Assembly: GCA_044426045.1 (NCBI GenBank)
Contig: JAWXUX010000021.1
Coordinates: forward strand, 1-19,383
DNA length: 19,383 bases
Source: JAWXUU01 sp044426045
Lineage (GTDB): Bacteria > Bacillota > Clostridia > Christensenellales > CAMQZB01
Direction of reading: 5' to 3'
Part shown: positions 7,564 to 15,009 of the stretch, piece after piece
Layout: every line of letters starts with the position of its first letter
Position numbering within the stretch: the first letter of the stretch is position 1
Translations under genes and position numbers: made by a program
The notes under the pieces: generated by a model
Seen by the model: only the letters and a program-made list of their open reading frames with translations
Database searches by the model: none
Told to the model about the DNA's origin: nothing

Positions 7564-7783
7564 TTTAAGTGAAAGGTGAAAGGTGAAAGGTGAAAGGTGA
7601 AAGGTGTGGTATGGCACTTGGCTTCGCCTCGTGCAGTCCATATTTTAAATTTTTTACTATATTAGTTTCTTACCATATGAAGTGTTTGTCTCTGATAATA
7701 AATATTTAAATAATGGAAAGCACGAGCAGCGCGAGTGCATTACCACACCTTTCACCTTTCACCTTTCACCTTTCACCTTAAAA
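7564..7783. repeat. Heptamer-capped element, copy B
   Basis: Five GTGAAAG units (7569-7603) lead into GTGTGGT and a GGCACTTGGC-TTC-GCCTCGTGC hairpin. The right side has a GCACGAGCAGCGCGAGTGC hairpin, TTACCACAC and four CTTTCAC units (7749-7776). The tips are TTTAAG and CTTAAAA. The interior is AT-rich and unrelated to that of copies A and C. It lies between the convergent genes yqzL and era. Confidence 0.85.
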
Positions 7784-7824
7784 CCTTACCTACTCACAAA
7801 AACTCCCATCCAACCCCACAATAC

Positions 7825-8736
7825 CTAATCAATGATTTGTGCATACTTCTTATCACTCTCCCTCCAGCCTTCTTTCACTACTACGTACATAGTCAAAAAA
7901 ACTTTTGCGTCGAGGAATTCTTCGATGTCGTGTCTTGCGATTGTTGAAATTCGCTTTAAGCTTTCTCCGCCTTTGCCAATCAAGATGCCTTTGTGCGTTT
8001 GACGTTCGCAGATGATATCGGCATAGATTTCGTAAAGGTTCTTTTTCTTTTTATAGTTGAATTCACGAATTTTGATAAAAACGCCGTGCGGGATTTCTTT
8101 GTGGTAAAAATTCAAAATCTTTTCGCGAATTCTTTCTTCGCAAAGGAATTTTGTTGATTTATCAGTCAAGAAGTCATCTTCGTACATCTTTTCAGAAACA
8201 GGCAAAAGCTCTTTCAATTTTTCAACAAGTGGCATAACTTGCTTGCCTTTCAACGCAGAAATCGCGAAAATTTCCACATCGGGGAACTTGCCCGCAAATT
8301 CCGCAATGCCCGCCATGACTTTTTCTCTGTCTGCAACGTCCATTTTGTTGACCACCACAAGAGTTGGCACCACGCCTGAATATCTTTTGAAGATTTCTTC
8401 ATCGTGAAGCGTGAAACCCTTTTCGCCGTCAATCAAAATAAGAACGGCATCAACGTCGGAAATAACTCCGTTCACTTGCTGCATCATTCTTTCAGAAAGT
8501 GCAGTTTCCGCCTTGTGCACCCCCGGTGTGTCAACGAAAATGATTTGACTTTCTTCGTCTTGATACATGCCAAGAATGTTTTCGCGCGTTGTTTGCGCCT
8601 TTCTTGAAACGATTGAAAGTTTAGTCCCAACCAAATAGTTGATAAGGGTTGATTTTCCCGCGTTGGCTCTGCCGATGATTGCGACATTACCGCTTTTGAA
8701 GTTGCCTTCAATCTGTTCTACAATTTTTTGTGCCAT
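7825..8736 (-). CDS. era: GTPase Era, 16S rRNA maturation factor
   Basis: This 303-residue protein has the full Era layout: a P-loop GRANAGKS at 22-29, the switch II motif DTPG at 69-72, NKMD as G4, and a C-terminal KH domain with GILIGKGGESLKRI. Era binds the 3' end of 16S rRNA during 30S assembly. I prefer the ATG at 8736 (MAQKIVEQ) to an ATG 33 bp upstream. The downstream ATG has an AGGAG site and follows the ybeY stop by 13 nt, whereas the upstream one lies inside ybeY. The P-loop has Ala where most Era proteins have Pro and Val (GRPNVGKS), which is a mild variation. It forms an operon with ybeY. Confidence 0.97.
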   Translation of the reverse strand: MAQKIVEQIEGNFKSGNVAIIGRANAGKSTLINYLVGTKLSIVSRKAQTTRENILGMYQDEESQIIFVDTPGVHKAETALSERMMQQVNGVISDVDAVLILIDGEKGFTLHDEEIFKRYSGVVPTLVVVNKMDVADREKVMAGIAEFAGKFPDVEIFAISALKGKQVMPLVEKLKELLPVSEKMYEDDFLTDKSTKFLCEERIREKILNFYHKEIPHGVFIKIREFNYKKKKNLYEIYADIICERQTHKGILIGKGGESLKRISTIARHDIEEFLDAKVFLTMYVVVKEGWRESDKKYAQIID

Positions 8737-8749
8737 TATATAAATACTC

Positions 8750-9208
8750 CTATTTGAGAGCAATCGCAAGGATTTTTTCTTCCTCGGCTCTCATTCTTGA
8801 TTTTTCTTCTTCTTGCATGTGGTCAAATCCCAAAAGGTGCAACGTGCCGTGTGCGAGGAGATATGAAAACTCCCTTTCGCCCGTGCCATATTCCACCGCT
8901 TGCGCCTTCATCACCTCTTCACACATGATAATCGTGCCAAGTGACAAATTGCCAGTTTCGGGGTTGATATCCAATTTATTATCTTTCAGCCTGAACGGCT
9001 TTTCAAAAAGTTCCAAAGTGGGAAACGATAAAACATCCGTCGCCTTATCAATCCCGCGTGACTCCAAATTCAGCTCGCGAATTTCCTCGCTATCCACAAT
9101 ATAAAGTTCAATTTCCACACGTTTTTGAAGCCCCCGAACTTTCCTCACCGCCTCCGAAACCAACTCAGCTTGTCCTTCATATCCTTCAAATTCACCAAAA
9201 TAAATCAT
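8750..9208 (-). CDS. ybeY: Endoribonuclease YbeY, rRNA maturation
   Basis: This 152-residue protein carries the family signature HGTLHLLGFDH with metal ligands His120, His124 and His130, and the preceding GTIIMCEEV strand. YbeY is a single-strand RNase needed for 16S rRNA 3'-end processing and ribosome quality control, and it acts with Era, encoded immediately downstream. The start ATG at 9208 follows an AAGGAAA site. Upstream, 333 bp including repeat element C separate it from pgpH. In B. subtilis dgkA and cdd lie between ybeY and era; they are missing here. Confidence 0.96.
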   Translation of the reverse strand: MIYFGEFEGYEGQAELVSEAVRKVRGLQKRVEIELYIVDSEEIRELNLESRGIDKATDVLSFPTLELFEKPFRLKDNKLDINPETGNLSLGTIIMCEEVMKAQAVEYGTGEREFSYLLAHGTLHLLGFDHMQEEEKSRMRAEEEKILAIALK

Positions 9209-9274
9209 GTTGCGTTTCCTTTTTTTTTCGGTTTTTGCCCGCTTTTTTTCGTTTAGTTTTTGTTTGGGGGATAT

Positions 9275-9492
9275 TTTTAAAGGTGAAAGGTGAAAGGTGA
9301 AAGGTGAAAGGTGTGGTCTGGCACTCGCTGACGCTCGTGCTTACTATTTGGTTTGTTACCTAGTAACCTAAACCATAACCATTGAAAGCAACAATATGAA
9401 AAAGCTTTAATTTGAATGCACAAGGGCACAGCCCGCGTGCTTTACCACACCTTTCACCTTTCACCTTTCACCTTTCACCTTTCACTTTAAAA
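9275..9492. repeat. Heptamer-capped element, copy C
   Basis: Four GTGAAAG units (9283-9310) lead into GTGTGGT, a GGCACTCGC...CGTGC hairpin, and an interior almost identical to copy A, including the GTTAC-CTA-GTAAC palindrome. The right cap has five CTTTCAC units (9451-9485). It lies inside the pgpH-ybeY-era gene string, so it is probably transcribed as a large foldback between pgpH and ybeY. Confidence 0.87.
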
Positions 9493-9541
9493 CTTACCTA
9501 CTCCCCAAAACTCCCATCACTCCCAAACTTACCTACACTCC

Positions 9542-10966
9542 CTATCTCTTCTCGCCAAGTTCAAGTTTTGGATAGCTTATCCTTTTGTGCATAACGCCGG
9601 CAAATGATGCGACGATTGTTTCTCTGATTTTGTGCAAATCGGAAAATGTTATTGGACATTCATCGAATTGCTCTAGCATTATCCTTTCTTCGATAATAGA
9701 TTTCACAACGGCATCAACTTCCTCGCCTTTCAACGAGCCTTTTGCTCTCACGGCGGCTTCTGATGCGTCGCAAATCATGATCAGTGCGGAAATTTTATTT
9801 GTTGGCTTGCTGTTGTTGTAGCTGTATTGTTCGATATCAACTTCGCTTGCGGAAAATTTCCTTGCGCGTTCGTAAAAATACCTGATTGGAAGCGTGCCGT
9901 GGTGCTGAAGTGCACAGTCCACAAAAATTTGTGGCATGCGTTGTTTTTTCAAGATTTCCGCACCGTCACTTGCGTGCTTTCTTATGAGCGCCACCGAAAG
10001 TTCAGGCGTCATTTTGTCATGCGGATTGCCCGTTTCGCTGTTTTGGTTTTCAATAAACAAAACTGGCTCCACAATCTTGCCGATATCGTGATACATCGCA
10101 CAAACCCTCGCAAGCTGTGCATCCTCGCCAATCGCCGCCGCACATTCCGCTGTGATGTTGGCAACTGCAACTGAATGATAGTATGTCCCTTTGGCTTTTT
10201 GCGACAATTCAAAAAGTAATCCCTTTGAAACATCGCCAAGTTCCGCCACGCGATAGGCTGTGACGATTTTGAAAATCCATTCGAAAATTGGCAAGAGCCC
10301 AATCGCCAAAATAACTGAAATAATAGCGTTATTTGCCGCACAAATGCATGCAAACAAAATACTGCTTGGCTCAACAACCCCCATTTTGTATGCCACAAGC
10401 AAAATTCCGACATAAAGTGGCATGACGCAAATTGCGGTCGTGATTGTTTTTATTCTTGAATCGGCTTTGTTTTGCAAAAGTATCAAAAGCCCACCGCCGA
10501 TAACAGTCATCAGCGCTTTCACGAAAACTTCCCCCGAAACGCCCCCAAGAAGGGTGCCAACCAAGATGATTTCGATTCCGAGAAGTGCGTTAACATAAAG
10601 TGCAAGCTGTTTTGAAATCAAGCTTGAAACTGAAATGCCAAGGAACACATATGGCACGATGTATGGCGAAATATATATCCCCATGACTTCCGCAACAACA
10701 ACAATACACATCAGAAGAATTTGCACGACCAAGAAGTTTTTCAAGAAGTCTTTCTTGATTTCCCTTTTGGCATACATCATCATAACGAAGTTCAGCCCCA
10801 CAAAAAGAAGTGAGCCATAAACCAAAAACTGCATGTTGGTGTAGGTAGTCTCGCCCGTGAAGTGACTCAGCATGAGCAAAAATCCCGCACATGCCACTGC
10901 TTGTACAATCGAAATAATCGAGCCAAGCGCCACGTCCCTTTTTCCTTTAGTTTTATCCCCTTTCAT
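9542..10966 (-). CDS. pgpH: Short PgpH/YqfF-type membrane HD-domain phosphodiesterase
   Basis: The 474-residue protein has about seven hydrophobic segments (near 18-230), then a cytoplasmic HD domain. That domain carries GTYYHSVAVANI with His264, then YHDIGK (His293, Asp294), ENQ...NPHDKM, QHHGT and ICDASEAAVRA. These match the PgpH/YqfF family, which hydrolyses c-di-AMP. Typical members have about 700 residues because of a large extracellular domain after the first helix. Here that domain is missing, so the protein is a reduced form. I chose the ATG at 10966 because GGAGG lies just upstream; the TTG five codons earlier overlaps that site. The neighbours yqfD and ybeY are conserved, while phoH is absent from its usual place before this gene. 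Confidence 0.88.
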   Translation of the reverse strand: MKGDKTKGKRDVALGSIISIVQAVACAGFLLMLSHFTGETTYTNMQFLVYGSLLFVGLNFVMMMYAKREIKKDFLKNFLVVQILLMCIVVVAEVMGIYISPYIVPYVFLGISVSSLISKQLALYVNALLGIEIILVGTLLGGVSGEVFVKALMTVIGGGLLILLQNKADSRIKTITTAICVMPLYVGILLVAYKMGVVEPSSILFACICAANNAIISVILAIGLLPIFEWIFKIVTAYRVAELGDVSKGLLFELSQKAKGTYYHSVAVANITAECAAAIGEDAQLARVCAMYHDIGKIVEPVLFIENQNSETGNPHDKMTPELSVALIRKHASDGAEILKKQRMPQIFVDCALQHHGTLPIRYFYERARKFSASEVDIEQYSYNNSKPTNKISALIMICDASEAAVRAKGSLKGEEVDAVVKSIIEERIMLEQFDECPITFSDLHKIRETIVASFAGVMHKRISYPKLELGEKR

Positions 10967-11071
10967 TTTTATTTCCTCCAAGTGATAGAAAACCTATCCG
11001 TCATCCCCTTATAAAATGACTTGCATGACAATTATCCGCCTAAGCGGTATATTTTGCCACAATAATGTTTT

Positions 11072-11100
11072 ATTATATCATGATTTCAGGAAAAATGCAA
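11072..11100 (-). promoter_or_regulatory. Putative sigma-A promoter of pgpH-ybeY-era
   Basis: On the minus strand, -35 TTGCAT (11095-11100), a 17-bp spacer and a perfect -10 TATAAT (11072-11077). The -35 lies within the last codons of yqfD. The predicted leader is about 100 nt and includes a small CCGC-TTAG-GCGG hairpin. This would let the housekeeping genes be made outside sporulation. Confidence 0.6.
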
Positions 11101-12192
11101 TAGATATTTGCAAATAACGTCCACTTTGAATGTTTCGCCCTCCATTTCAACCGCAGTTTGGATATCTGTTATAGTATACGCAAAATCGCTCAAATATCTC
11201 GATTTGAAAATAGCGACGGCGTTTTCAACCGCCTCGTCGGGGGTTAAAATCACGCTGTTTTTTGTGTATTCAATTTGCGTTTCTTTCACGATTTGGATGT
11301 TTGGGGTTATATAATTCACCGCGACGCTTGAAACGTCGAAATTTTCAAACTCGCTCTCCTTTTTGAAAACTTCAACGCCGTTTATAATCAAATAGGTGGA
11401 AGTTTCGCTTTCCCCCGAATAAGTCTTTTCGGCATACTCTTGCAAAAGGCTGATTTGCGAGCTTTTTTCCACTTCCATAACAACGCTTCCAACCGCTTTT
11501 TCAATTTCTTCAGGGCTTTCGCCACCCGTGATTGCAAGGATGATATCATCACCTTTTTTCACGGTGTCGCCAGCAAATTTCACCGCCGTTCCCGAAAGGG
11601 TTAAAACCGAGATGATAGTGCCATTTTCTGGGGCAATAACGGATGTTTTTCCCGAAATCACCTCGGCATTTTCCGCTTCCAAAAAGTTTATTATAAGGGT
11701 GTTTTGATAAATTCGGGCAGTGAAAAAAGCGACGTTTTCGCAAGCGGAAATCTCCGATTTGAGGGTGGAGAGTTTCTCATCTGTTTTTATGGTGAAAGTT
11801 GGATATATCTCGCTTGCCAGATTTTCAATATGCACTTTCAAAACATCGTCCTCGCCATAAACTTCAACTTTCAAAACTAGCAAATTTGAAAGCAAAATCA
11901 CAATAAAAAACACCACAACCCCCGCGAGAATTGGCAAGGCTTTTTTTAAGTTTTCCGACTTTCCAACCGCCGTAATTTTCGCATTTTCGCCACCGCATTT
12001 TTTTATTATTTGAAAAATCTCCTCTTCAAAAGCGCCACTGCAATCAAAGGAAATCAACCCTTTCACACATGAAAAATTGTTAGCCACGCACCCATTTTTT
12101 ATCAAATATTCGTGAATTCTGCCACCGTTATAACACATGCATTCAACGTGGAATTTTGTCGTCTTTGGAAATTTTTCCCCACTCTTTTTCAC
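11086..12192 (-). CDS. yqfD: Sporulation protein YqfD
   Basis: The frame has an N-terminal cytoplasmic region (FHVECMCYNGGRIHEYLIKN), one membrane helix (ILAGVVVFFIVILLSNLLVL) and an extracytoplasmic part with biotinyl-lipoyl-like stretches (VIAPENGTIISV, VKKGDDIIL). This is the YqfD architecture (about 390-400 residues in Bacillus; 368 here). YqfD is a mother-cell sporulation protein of unknown biochemical role. The frame is open to 12438, but that part overlaps yqfC, so the start must be nearer. I chose GTG at 12192, 16 nt after the yqfC stop, with only a weak GTGGGG-like site. GTG at 12198 is an alternative. Confidence 0.85.
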   Translation of the reverse strand: MKKSGEKFPKTTKFHVECMCYNGGRIHEYLIKNGCVANNFSCVKGLISFDCSGAFEEEIFQIIKKCGGENAKITAVGKSENLKKALPILAGVVVFFIVILLSNLLVLKVEVYGEDDVLKVHIENLASEIYPTFTIKTDEKLSTLKSEISACENVAFFTARIYQNTLIINFLEAENAEVISGKTSVIAPENGTIISVLTLSGTAVKFAGDTVKKGDDIILAITGGESPEEIEKAVGSVVMEVEKSSQISLLQEYAEKTYSGESETSTYLIINGVEVFKKESEFENFDVSSVAVNYITPNIQIVKETQIEYTKNSVILTPDEAVENAVAIFKSRYLSDFAYTITDIQTAVEMEGETFKVDVICKYLLHFS

Positions 12193-12208
12193 CCCCACGG
12201 CAACTTTT

Positions 12209-12469
12209 TCAGATGTTTTTTCTTTCAATTTTTTCAATCTCCCCAATAATATAAAGCTCGCATGGCTCCGAACGCATGATTTTAAGTCCCGCCCCAAAAA
12301 CGGCAACCTCGCAATTTTTGCTCGCAAAAACGATGTTTTCATCACTGATAAAACTAACCTTCCCGCTTCCAAATATCCCCAAATTTTTGAAGCCCAAAAG
12401 CTGAATTCGCAAGCCAAAAGGGCAGATTTCTTCCCCACAAATATCCTTCATTCTTTCAAATAAATCCAC
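12209..12469 (-). CDS. yqfC: Sporulation protein YqfC
   Basis: The small protein (86 residues from GTG at 12469) contains LRIQLLGFKNLGIFGSGKVS, then EVAVFGAGLKI and LYIIGEIEKIE. This beta-rich pattern is typical of the YabP/YqfC family. It directly precedes yqfD, as in B. subtilis, where both are sigma-E dependent and needed for spore formation. I prefer GTG at 12469 because a strong AAGGGGGG site lies 7 nt upstream; TTG at 12475 would sit too close to it. No clear sigma-E promoter was recognised upstream. Confidence 0.85.
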   Translation of the reverse strand: MDLFERMKDICGEEICPFGLRIQLLGFKNLGIFGSGKVSFISDENIVFASKNCEVAVFGAGLKIMRSEPCELYIIGEIEKIERKNI

Positions 12470-12592
12470 CAGCAAACCCCCCTTACTGCACTGTTTTTTT
12501 CGCCTTAAGCCAACAAATCAAAAAAAAGCGTTAAATAAATGCAGTATTTTGATTTTATATAGTATAATCTATATGATAAAGGCTAAATTTTA

Positions 12593-12621
12593 TTGACATA
12601 ATTTTTAGAAAAGATTAAAAT
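12593..12621 (+). promoter_or_regulatory. Sigma-A promoter of glyS
   Basis: A perfect -35 TTGACA (12593-12598), a 17-bp spacer and a -10 TAAAAT (12616-12621) point at glyS. The leader would be about 60 nt, too short for a T-box riboswitch. Confidence 0.75.
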
Positions 12622-12686
12622 ATATGGGAATATGTAAATAAATCTATAAAAATTTGTTATTTAATAACAATTAAGGAGTGATATAA

Positions 12687-14072
12687 ATGAGCAAAGTGAC
12701 AATGGATAAAATAGTTGCCCTTTCAAAAAACAGAGGCTTTGTTTTTAACGGCAGTGAAATTTATGGCGGACTTTCAAACACATTTGATTTTGGCCCACTT
12801 GGGGTTGAACTCAAAAACAACATCAAAAAAGCATGGTGGAAAAAATTTGTTCAAGAATCACCATATAACACTGGTGTTGATTGCGCAATTCTTATGAACC
12901 CAGAAGTTTGGAAAGCTTCAGGTCACCTTGCGAACTTTTCTGATCCACTCATGGACTGCAAATCATGCAAAGCTCGTCACCGTGCCGACCAACTTATCGA
13001 AGCATACATGGCGAAAAAAGGAATTTCTGAAAATCTTGGTGGTTGGTCTAACGATCAAATGTTTGAATACATTCAAGAACACGACATCAACTGCCCAATC
13101 TGTGGCAAAAAAGACTTCACTTCAATCAGAAAGTTCAACCTTATGTTCAAAACTTTCCAAGGCGTGAATGAAGACACAGCAAACACAATCTATCTTCGCC
13201 CAGAAACTGCACAAGGTATTTTTGTGAACTTCAAAAACGTTCAACGTTCAACTCGTAAAAAAGTACCGTTTGGTATTTGCCAAGTTGGTAAATCTTTCAG
13301 AAACGAAATCACTCCTGGTAACTTCATCTTCCGCGTGCGTGAATTTGAACAAATGGAACTTGAATTCTTCTGCGCTCCTGGAACTGAAATGGAATGGTTC
13401 GGATACTGGAAAGAATTCTGCAAAAACTGGCTACTAAACCTTGGCATGGCTGAAGAAAACTTGAAACTTCGCGATCATGACCCTGAAGAACTTTCACATT
13501 ATTCAAACGCAACAACAGACTTTGAATACCGTTTCCCATTCGGCTTTGGCGAACTTTGGGGGGTTGCTTCAAGAACTGATTTCGACCTTAAAGCACACGC
13601 AGCTGCTTCTGGCGAAAACTTTGAATATATGGATCCTGAAACAAACAAAAAATACGTGCCATACGTTATCGAACCGTCACTTGGTGTTGAACGTGTTTCA
13701 CTTGCTTTCCTTGCTGATGCATATCACGAAGAACAACTTTCAGAAACTGACAGCCGTGTGGTTATGAAATTCCACCCTGCTCTTGCACCATATAAAGTTG
13801 CTATCCTTCCACTTCAAAAGAAACTTGCTCCAGAAGGTGAAAAACTTTTCGCTGAGCTTTCAAAATATTACATGGTTGATATGGATATCACTGGCTCAAT
13901 CGGCAAAAGATACCGTCGCCAAGACGAAATCGGAACTCCATATTGCATCACTATCGACTTCGATACTCTCGAAAACGGCACAGTAACTGTCCGCGACCGC
14001 GACACAATGGAGCAAGACAGAATCGCAATCGCAGATTTGAAATCATACCTTGACGAAAAACTAGCGTATTAA
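12687..14072 (+). CDS. glyS: Glycyl-tRNA synthetase, alpha2 class II type
   Basis: This 461-residue protein is the single-chain homodimeric GlyRS, not the alpha2beta2 GlyQ/GlyS form of B. subtilis. Visible motifs include GFVFNGSEIYGG at the N-terminus, the class II motif 2 region (GKSFRNEITPGNFIFRVREF), motif 3 (EPSLGVERVSLAF) and a C-terminal anticodon-binding domain starting near KVAILPLQKK. CKSCKARHRA and CPICGKKDF suggest a zinc-binding insertion. The ATG at 12687 follows AAGGAGTG. Codon use is strongly biased, as in ppdK, fitting high expression. It is divergent from yqfC. In B. subtilis the glycyl-tRNA synthetase genes lie beside recO in the same neighbourhood. The TAA stop lies within a 13-bp hairpin. 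Confidence 0.98.
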   Translation: MSKVTMDKIVALSKNRGFVFNGSEIYGGLSNTFDFGPLGVELKNNIKKAWWKKFVQESPYNTGVDCAILMNPEVWKASGHLANFSDPLMDCKSCKARHRADQLIEAYMAKKGISENLGGWSNDQMFEYIQEHDINCPICGKKDFTSIRKFNLMFKTFQGVNEDTANTIYLRPETAQGIFVNFKNVQRSTRKKVPFGICQVGKSFRNEITPGNFIFRVREFEQMELEFFCAPGTEMEWFGYWKEFCKNWLLNLGMAEENLKLRDHDPEELSHYSNATTDFEYRFPFGFGELWGVASRTDFDLKAHAAASGENFEYMDPETNKKYVPYVIEPSLGVERVSLAFLADAYHEEQLSETDSRVVMKFHPALAPYKVAILPLQKKLAPEGEKLFAELSKYYMVDMDITGSIGKRYRRQDEIGTPYCITIDFDTLENGTVTVRDRDTMEQDRIAIADLKSYLDEKLAY

Positions 14073-14096
14073 TTTAAAGCGGAGCTTTAAATTAAT
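14068..14096. terminator. Perfect hairpin at the end of glyS, possible terminator
   Basis: ATTAATTTAAAGC (14068-14080) and its exact complement (14084-14096) enclose a GGA loop. The stem includes the glyS stop codon. The stem is AT-rich with no U-run, so termination is uncertain. It abuts repeat element D. Confidence 0.5.
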
Positions 14097-14100
14097 AAAG

Positions 14101-14340
14101 GTAAGAGGTGAAAGGTGAAAGGTGTGGTAGGCACTACGCTAAAGCTCCGTGCACCCCAAATTAAATACAAAACTACAATAGCTACAAACATTTTAACGTG
14201 TTAGTAGCTATAACCATATGTAGGGTCGCACCCATGTGTGCGTACCGTCCCCAACGCCCGCCAAAATTGAAATATAGAAAGCACGAGCTTGCGAGTGCAT
14301 TACCACAATTTTTAATTATTAATTTTTAATTTTTAATTGT
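14101..14340. repeat. Heptamer-capped element, copy D, with different heptamers on its two ends
   Basis: The left cap is a degenerate unit plus two GTGAAAG units (14108-14121) and GTGTGGT with a GGCACTACGC...CGTGC hairpin. The right cap is TTACCACA followed by four TTTTTAA-type units (14309-14336, one reading TTATTAA), preceded by a GCACGAGCTTGCGAGTGC hairpin. The interior contains a partial TGTAGGGTC...CACCCATGTGTG module (about 14219-14245). It is the only copy here with one end of each type. Confidence 0.8.
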
Positions 14341-14363
14341 CAAAATCGCAACGCGATTTTGAC
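14339..14363. repeat. Perfect hairpin between element D and the first DnaA box
   Basis: GTCAAAATCGC and GCGATTTTGAC form an 11-bp stem with an AAC loop. It begins at the right tip of element D and ends 1 bp before the first DnaA box. Confidence 0.75.
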
Positions 14364-14364
14364 T

Positions 14365-14753
14365 TGTGGATAACTCGAATATTCATGCACAATCCTCCCC
14401 CAAAACACGTGTCACACTTGATTTTATCCACATTTATTGCTGTTTTACACATATTCATGTTGTGAATAACGTATTTTTTATACAAATTTAGTTCATATAT
14501 AGAAATTTAGTTCGGATTTTGATAGTTTTCCACTATACTTATGTGGATAACTTGTGGAAAAGCTGTGGAAAACTAGTGTATAACTCTATTTATATCGTGG
14601 AAAACTCTGTTTTTGTCGAAATTTGCATAAACTTGCAAAGATACACAAAAAAGTATTGTGGATAACTCGCGTGTCCCGTGTGGATAACTGCAATTCTTTT
14701 TGTGGATAACTTCAAAACTTGCTGTGGATAACTGTCATGTCCCCTGTGGAAAA
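14365..14753. other. DnaA-box cluster, candidate replication origin or DnaA-binding reservoir
   Basis: Seven perfect 9-mers (TGTGGATAA or TTATCCACA) start at 14365, 14424 (opposite orientation), 14542, 14657, 14679, 14701 and 14723. One-mismatch forms start at 14461, 14553, 14564 and 14745, and weaker ones at 14575 and 14596. The boxes at 14657, 14679, 14701, 14723 and 14745 are exactly 22 bp apart. Those at 14542, 14553, 14564 and 14575 are exactly 11 bp apart. The sequence between boxes differs, so the spacing is not from simple duplication. About 390 bp of such boxes is what bacterial oriC regions look like, but neither dnaA nor dnaN is adjacent. Confidence 0.85.
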
Positions 14754-14970
14754 GAAAAAAGGCAAAAAGAACGAACGAAAAAAACAGAAAAAATGCAAAA
14801 AGAAAGAGCCCCGCGGATTACCCGCAGTGCCCTGACTTTATCGCTTTCGCGTTTATTTTATAATGCAAGATGATTTAAAATTCTTCTATTATATCATTAT
14901 CTTTGTTACTGTTAAAATTTACTTTATTTCTGTAAAATTTGTTTTATTCCTGTTGAAATTTGAAAATATC
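14754..14970. other. Purine-rich spacer and AT-rich triple repeat, candidate unwinding element
   Basis: From 14750 the plus strand is almost all purine for about 55 bp. Then comes a GC-rich patch (CCCCGCGGATTACCCGC, about 14809-14825) and a CGC-TTTC-GCG hairpin (about 14841-14850). From 14909 three AT-rich repeats starting CTGT follow at 14909, 14930 and 14950, each with an AAATTT core. The arrangement of DnaA boxes beside AT-rich direct repeats recalls a DNA unwinding element. No protein gene is seen here. Confidence 0.5.
14888..14915 (-). promoter_or_regulatory. Possible promoter reading toward the DnaA boxes
   Basis: On the minus strand TTAACA (14910-14915), a 16-bp spacer and TATAAT (14888-14893). 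A transcript would run through the GC-rich patch, whose minus-strand copy is followed by CTCTTTCTTTTT, so a short RNA of about 80 nt is conceivable. It overlaps the AT-rich repeats, so it may be a chance match. Confidence 0.3.
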
Positions 14971-15009
14971 AGCAGAAATATTAAATTTTAATAGCAGCGA
15001 AGTCGCATA

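Noticed and set aside
7569..7776. Heptamer arrays considered as a CRISPR array
   Set aside because: Units are 7 bp without spacers and there are no cas genes.
8737..8769. Upstream ATG for era at 8769
   Set aside because: It lies within the ybeY coding end and lacks a ribosome binding site, whereas 8736 has AGGAG and the usual Era N-terminus.
12622..12686. T-box riboswitch in front of glyS
   Set aside because: The clear promoter leaves a leader of only about 60 nt, too short for a T-box, and no specifier loop or TGGN bulge sequence was seen.
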